Positions 6,291 through 9,522 of a stretch of DNA of 9,522 bases are shown piece by piece. The notes below the pieces were generated by a model. That model did not search any database. It saw only the letters and a program-made list of their open reading frames with translations, and was not told where the DNA came from. The translations under genes were made by a program, and so were the position numbers. Each line of letters begins with the position of its first letter. Positions within the stretch are counted from its first letter, which is position 1. This stretch comes from Prevotellaceae bacterium (GTDB lineage: Bacteria > Bacteroidota > Bacteroidia > Bacteroidales > UBA932), in the NCBI GenBank assembly GCA_031287815.1, contig JAITSM010000063.1, forward strand, positions 1 through 9,522. Reading direction: 5' to 3'.

Positions 6291-7195
6291 ATGGAGAATG
6301 GAAAGTGTCTCAAAAGACATTCTCCATTCTCCATTAAATAAGCTTTCAGGGTGTTTTTCATTAACGATACGATCGTCATGGGGCCTACGCCGCCGGGCAC
6401 TGGGGTGATGTAACTGCATTTGGGGGCGACTTCGCCGAATTTTACGTCGCCTTGCAGGCGGAAACCGCGTTCGTTGGCCGCCGGCACGCGCGTAATGCCG
6501 ACGTCTACCACTACCGCGCCTTCGCGTACCATATCGCCTCTTAGAAACTCGGGAATGCCCAACGCCGCGATAATAATGTCGGCCTGCAAACAAATTTCCT
6601 TCATGTTTTTTGTGCGGCTATGGCAGAGGGTTACGGTGCAGTCACCTGGAGCGGCTTTTTGCGAAAGCAGGTTGGCTACAGGGCGCCCCACAATGTTGCT
6701 GCGGCCAATGACGACGCAGTTTTTCCCGGAAGTTTCTATTTGGTAGCGTTCGAGTAAATCCATAATTCCCGCCGGCGTTGCCGACACGAACGCCGGCAGC
6801 CCGATAACCATCCGGCCTACATTTACCGGGTGAAAACCGTCCACGTCCTTTGCCGGCGCAATGGCTTCAATGATTTTCTGCCCGTCGATATGTTCCGGCA
6901 GCGGCAACTGTACAATGAATCCGTCCACCGCATCGTCGGCATTCAGCGAAGCCACAGTGGCCAGCAAATCCGCTTCGCTAATGGCGGCGGGCAGGCGCCA
7001 TACTTGCGACAAAAAACCCACTTCACGGCAGGCTTTTTCTTTGCTGCTTACATACGTTTCGCTGGCGCCGTCGTTGCCTACCAGCACGGCCGCCAGCTGC
7101 GGCGCGCGTTTACCCGAAGCAAGCAACCGCGCTACTTCCGCCGCTATTTCCGCTTTAATTTCAGCGGCTATCTTTTTTCCGTCCAATAGCACCAT
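6269..7195 (-). CDS. folD: Bifunctional methylenetetrahydrofolate dehydrogenase/cyclohydrolase
   Basis: 308 aa. FolD converts 5,10-methylene-THF to 10-formyl-THF with NADP reduction in the cytoplasm, feeding purine and formyl-Met synthesis. Catalytic landmarks: Tyr48 and Lys52 in YVSSK, Gln96 in VQLPLP, Asp117/Asp119 in KDVDGFHP, the nucleotide-binding GRSNIVGRP (164-172), and TPVPGGVGPMT (264-274). The start MVLLDGKKIA matches the family N-terminus. The family normally ends shortly after MKNTLKAY; here about 22 extra residues (MENGECLLRHFPFSIKKICEI) are encoded by the hairpin repeat at 6287-6338 and the CACAGATT repeat, so the original stop has been replaced. It lies 162 nt after ffh on the same strand with no clear own promoter, so co-transcription is plausible. 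Confidence 0.93.
   Translation of the reverse strand: MVLLDGKKIAAEIKAEIAAEVARLLASGKRAPQLAAVLVGNDGASETYVSSKEKACREVGFLSQVWRLPAAISEADLLATVASLNADDAVDGFIVQLPLPEHIDGQKIIEAIAPAKDVDGFHPVNVGRMVIGLPAFVSATPAGIMDLLERYQIETSGKNCVVIGRSNIVGRPVANLLSQKAAPGDCTVTLCHSRTKNMKEICLQADIIIAALGIPEFLRGDMVREGAVVVDVGITRVPAANERGFRLQGDVKFGEVAPKCSYITPVPGGVGPMTIVSLMKNTLKAYLMENGECLLRHFPFSIKKICEI
6287..6338. repeat. Hairpin repeat with ATTCTCCATT arms, copy B (inside folD 3' end)
   Basis: A perfect 16-bp stem pairs TTTAATGGAGAATGGA (6287-6302) with TCCATTCTCCATTAAA (6323-6338), around an inner TGTC/GACA pair. It is homologous to 344-415. It begins right after the FolD codons for KAY and supplies the C-terminal codons. On the minus strand the stem is followed by A residues, not T, so it is not a classical terminator there. 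Confidence 0.8.
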
Positions 7196-7357
7196 GTTGA
7201 ATTATGAATTATGAGTTATGAATTATGAGGTGGCTGGCGCCTTTTTAATGATTAGTGGGTAGTGCTGACGCCAGCTGACTCACGACTAATGACTAAAATT
7301 CCACAGCTATATACAGATTTTTTCAGCTTACACAGATTATTAAAAGCAACCTGCCAC
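7196..7357. repeat. ffh-folD intergenic mosaic of short repeats
   Basis: The segment is almost wholly repeats: an ATTATGA micro-tandem (7198-7229), GGCTGGCGCC (7232-7241), an imperfect inverted pair ATTAGTG/CACgACTAAT with ACGCCAGC between its arms (about 7250-7291), and the second CACAGATT-type repeat (7300-7342). No promoter of the TTTG/TAnnTTTG kind is seen for folD, and no gene. Confidence 0.6.
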
Positions 7358-8680
7358 TCATCTTTTCATCGCCCGCATTGTGTTTTGTATTCCGCCGCTG
7401 CTGATTGTTTTCATCATTTTGCGCATGTCGTCGAATTGTTTCATCAGGCGGTTTATTTCTGCAATGCTGGTGCCGCTTCCTTCGGCTACCCGCTTGCGGC
7501 GGCTGCCGTTGAAGATGGCGGGGTCATCACGTTCCTGCGGCGTCATCGATTGAATAATGGCTTCAATGCGTTTGAAGGAATCATTATCTATATCCACGTC
7601 TTTAATCATCTTGCCTACGCCGGGAATCATTGCCGCCAAATCCTTTATGTTTCCCATCTTTTTTAGCTGCTGGAGTTGCTGGTAAAAATCGTTGAGCGTG
7701 AATTGTCCTTTGGCTAATTTCTTTTGCAGCTTGCGCGTTTCTTCTTCGTCGAACTGTTCCTGCGCCTTTTCCACGAGGCTTACAATGTCGCCCATGCCGA
7801 GAATACGGTCGGCCATGCGGTCGGGGTGGAATATATCCAGCGCTTCGGGTTTTTCGCCGGAGCTTACAAACTTCAACGGTTTGTTCACTACCGCGCGGAT
7901 GGAGATAGCCGCGCCGCCGCGCGTGTCGCCGTCTAATTTTGTTAATACGACGCCGTCGAAATCGAGGCGTTCGTTAAAGGCTGCGGCGGTATTCACCGCA
8001 TCCTGCCCGGTCATGGCGTCCACCACAAACAGGGTTTCGCCGGGGGCAACGGCTTTCTTTACGGCGGCAATTTCCTGCATCATTTCTTCGTCCACCGCCA
8101 GCCGGCCGGCCGTATCGACGATGACCGTATTAAACCCGTTTGCTTTGGCGTATTTAACGGCATTCTGCGCTATCTGCACCGGGTTTTTATTCCCTTCTTC
8201 CGTGTAGACCTCTACGGCGATTTGCGCGCCCAGCACTTTCAACTGTTCGATAGCGGCCGGGCGGTAGACGTCGCAGGCCGCCAGCAGCGGCTGCCGGCCT
8301 TTCTTTGTTTTCAGGTGCAACGCCAGCTTGCCGGAGAAAGTGGTCTTACCGGAGCCCTGCAACCCGGCAATGAGTATCACCGCCGGAGCGCCTTTCAGGT
8401 TAATGTCGGTAGCCTGCCCGCCCATCAGCGCCGCCAGTTCGTCGCGCACAATCTTGGTCATCATCTGGCCGGGACGCACGGATTTGAGCACGTCCTGCCC
8501 CAAGGCTTTTTGCTTTACTTCGTCGCAGAAATTTTTGGCAACTTTATAACTTACGTCGGCATTGAGCAACGCCTTGCGAATATCTTTCAGCGTTTCGGCG
8601 ACATTCACTTCGGTGATGCGTCCTTCGCCTTTCAGCAACTTAAACGCGCGTTCCAGCTTGTCGGTTAAATTTTCAAACAT
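7358..8680 (-). CDS. ffh: Signal recognition particle protein Ffh
   Basis: 440 aa, the usual length. Ffh is the SRP54 GTPase that binds 4.5S RNA and the signal sequences of nascent membrane proteins and docks with FtsY. The N-domain (1-~95) is followed by the G-domain with P-loop GLQGSGKTT (106-114), DVYRPAA (137-143), DTAGR (189-193), TKLDGDTRGG (247-256) and FVSSGEKPEALDIF. The M-domain (about 295-440) carries the RNA-binding SRRKRVAEGSGTSI and a methionine-rich C-terminus (MKQFDDMRKMMKTI...MRAMKR). The start MFENLTDKLERAFK is the family start. Upstream on the minus strand only an imperfect -7 (TATCTTCG) is seen without a well-spaced -33. It is the first gene of the minus-strand block and may be transcribed with folD. 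Confidence 0.96.
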   Translation of the reverse strand: MFENLTDKLERAFKLLKGEGRITEVNVAETLKDIRKALLNADVSYKVAKNFCDEVKQKALGQDVLKSVRPGQMMTKIVRDELAALMGGQATDINLKGAPAVILIAGLQGSGKTTFSGKLALHLKTKKGRQPLLAACDVYRPAAIEQLKVLGAQIAVEVYTEEGNKNPVQIAQNAVKYAKANGFNTVIVDTAGRLAVDEEMMQEIAAVKKAVAPGETLFVVDAMTGQDAVNTAAAFNERLDFDGVVLTKLDGDTRGGAAISIRAVVNKPLKFVSSGEKPEALDIFHPDRMADRILGMGDIVSLVEKAQEQFDEEETRKLQKKLAKGQFTLNDFYQQLQQLKKMGNIKDLAAMIPGVGKMIKDVDIDNDSFKRIEAIIQSMTPQERDDPAIFNGSRRKRVAEGSGTSIAEINRLMKQFDDMRKMMKTISSGGIQNTMRAMKR

Positions 8681-8869
8681 AATTTATCAGCAAATAATTT
8701 GCGAAGATACAAAAATTCAAGCAAAGTCATGACACGTAGATGCAGGAAACAGGGCTGACGCATGTAGATTTTGATAAGTTCTAAGAGGGTGTCCTTGCTC
8801 CACTTTTTTCAGTTGAAAATGGGCTGGTGCCAGCCTACTTTTAACTTTTAACTTTTAGTTTTTAACTTA
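8681..8869. repeat. Divergent intergenic region with hairpin and AACTTTT micro-tandem
   Basis: Between ffh and the right leader promoter no gene is seen. GGCTGG-TG-CCAGCC (8822-8835) forms a 6-bp hairpin of the same family as GGCGCCAGCC elsewhere. It is followed by three AACTTTT-type units (8838-8858) running up to the -33 box. The ffh upstream region (8681-8710) is AT-rich and should contain its promoter, but no convincing box pair stands out. Confidence 0.5.
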
Positions 8870-8900
8870 TTTGCTATTTCCAAAATTCTTTCTACCTTTG
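8870..8900 (+). promoter_or_regulatory. Bacteroidota promoter of leader copy 2
   Basis: TTTG (8870-8873), 19 nt, then TACCTTTG (8893-8900): an exact match to the TTTG-N19-TAnnTTTG consensus. Transcription should start around 8905. All 31 bases are identical to the promoter of copy 1. Confidence 0.88.
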
Positions 8901-8905
8901 CACCC

Positions 8906-9199
8906 GATATAACGCTCTTTCTCATTTTGACCGCTTTTATTCTGTTTCAGAAATCTTCACAATTTCTAACTAGTTGAATAAATTTAAGCCAACAAAGAAA
9001 CGTGGGCTTTAACTTATAACTAGTGGGTAGTGAAGAACCTCTGAAACGATAAGTTTAGTCCACGTTTCACATTTTATCCCCCAACCTCTCTAAAAAGAGA
9101 AATTTCCGAAACAGACTAACCGAATAAAAGTTGCCGAGATGCGAAAGCGTAACGCCGGAAACTTTAAACTTGAAACAATAAACTTGAAACAATAAATTT
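8906..9199 (+). ncRNA. Structured leader RNA, copy 2 (unrecognised class)
   Basis: A ~294-nt leader. P0: CTTTTATTC (8934-8942) with GAATAAAAG (9122-9130). P1: GTTTCAGA (8944-8951) with TCTGAAAC (9040-9047). Internal loop AA (8952-8953)/ACC (9037-9039). P2: TCTTCAC (8954-8960) with GTGAAGA (9030-9036). P3: ACTAGTT (8969-8975) with AACTAGT (9018-9024), then ATAA/TTAT and AAGCC/GGCTT. Apical loop GAAACGTG (8997-9004) is complementary to CACGTTTC (9061-9068). P4: TCTCT-AAAA-AGAGA (9087-9100). TTAGTC (9055-9060) can pair with GACTAA (9114-9119) in this copy only. ATGC-GAAA-GCGT near 9139-9150 could form a GNRA hairpin, competing with pairing of AGCGT (9146-9150) to ACGCT (8912-8916). Compared with copy 1, P1 and P2 differ in sequence but keep pairing. 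A regulatory role for the gene at 9200 is inferred. Confidence 0.82.
9169..9199 (+). promoter_or_regulatory. A/U-rich tandem translation-start motif
   Basis: Two perfect copies of CTTGAAACAATAAA (9169-9182, 9183-9196) lie directly before TTT-ATG. No Shine-Dalgarno is present. The same tandem precedes the ATG of copy 1. This copy has seven extra nt (TTTAAAC) just upstream of the tandem. An unstructured A-rich start region fits Bacteroidota translation initiation. Confidence 0.6.
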
Positions 9200-9522
9200 A
9201 TGAAAAAGTATTTTTTACTCGCTTTATTATGCTCCCTTTGGGGGGCAGGGGGCGTTTCCGCGCAGGCGTCGAAGGTGAAAATAGAATCCGTCGGGGCAAA
9301 TTACGCCGCCGCCACGCCTACCGTGACCTTTTCCGTGTCCTGGCAAGCCGGCTCGCGGAACGCCACCGAACAGTCCAAACTGTGGGTCTGGATAGATTAT
9401 CGCCCGATAAAAAACAACGCCGCCACTTCCAGCTGGCAACGGGCGAAAATTACGGAGCTGCCCACCTACTGTTCCGCCGGAACGCCGGCGCTGGAATCCG
9501 GCAACGACAGCGGCTTCTGGCT
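9200..9522 (+). CDS. Secreted protein of unknown function, truncated by the window edge
   Basis: 107 complete codons with no stop before the edge. MKKYFLLALLCSLWGAGGVSAQ is a clear type I signal peptide with probable cleavage after VSA. The mature part begins ASKVKIESVGANYAAATPTV and continues with beta-rich sequence containing FSVSWQAGSRN, KLWVWIDYRPI and SWQRAKI. I have a loose memory of similar SW...R/N...LWVWIDY modules in large surface proteins of gut Bacteroidales but cannot name a family. The signal-peptide codons include a C/G-rich CCCTTTGGGGGGCAGGGGG stretch reminiscent of intergenic repeats. The gene sits at the end of the structured leader and shares its first four codons with the gene at the left edge. 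Confidence 0.8.
   Translation, partial: MKKYFLLALLCSLWGAGGVSAQASKVKIESVGANYAAATPTVTFSVSWQAGSRNATEQSKLWVWIDYRPIKNNAATSSWQRAKITELPTYCSAGTPALESGNDSGFW

Noticed and set aside
8906..9199. Known RNAs (RNase P, tmRNA, SRP RNA, 6S, HEARO/omegaRNA)
   Set aside because: I see none of the signature motifs of RNase P, tmRNA or SRP RNA, and no HNH/IscB-type reading frame follows in the visible 107 codons. A covariance search has not been run.
9227..9439. Minus-strand open frame at the right end
   Set aside because: It is the shadow of the plus-strand secreted protein, which has a signal peptide and a strong promoter and leader.
9200..9522. Target gene of a diversity-generating retroelement
   Set aside because: No reverse transcriptase, template repeat or variable-repeat signature is visible in the window.

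Overview
The window looks like a chromosomal segment from a member of the Bacteroidales (Bacteroidota). The clues are promoters of the TTTG-N19-TAnnTTTG type, AT-rich start regions without Shine-Dalgarno sequences, a lipoprotein with BACON domains and BspA-type leucine-rich repeats, and a PurF-like protein of the long (~630 aa) type I associate with this group. Intergenic DNA is crowded with short palindromic and micro-tandem repeats. All assignments are by eye; no database was searched.

Layout. Positions 1-343 (minus strand) hold the first four codons of a gene leaving the left edge, preceded by a ~295-nt structured leader RNA and its promoter. Positions 344-631 hold intergenic repeats. All complete genes are on the minus strand: a purF-type amidophosphoribosyltransferase (632-2533), a BACON/LRR surface lipoprotein (2665-5478), a cluster of three hairpins (5521-5631), a decayed HigBA-like toxin-antitoxin pair (antitoxin 5638-5920, toxin 5892-6083), folD (6269-7195) and ffh (7358-8680). 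On the plus strand, 8870-9199 carries a second copy of the promoter and leader RNA, driving a secreted-protein gene that runs off the right edge (9200-9522).

The main discovery candidate is the leader RNA. The two copies lie about 8.5 kb apart in inverted orientation. They are nearly identical at promoter, 5' block, 3' block and first codons, but two central helices have different sequences that keep base pairing through compensatory changes, around an invariant AA/ACC internal loop. The invariant apical loop GAAACGTG is perfectly complementary to an invariant downstream CACGTTTC, which suggests a pseudoknot. I do not recognise the RNA as a named class. It may be a cis-regulatory leader shared by a family of secreted proteins.

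The housekeeping genes serve purine synthesis (PurF), one-carbon metabolism (FolD, which supplies 10-formyl-THF for purines) and membrane protein targeting (Ffh). Repeat elements have remodelled coding ends: the FolD C-terminus is encoded by a hairpin repeat, and the lipoprotein signal peptide contains a repeat-like in-frame insertion.
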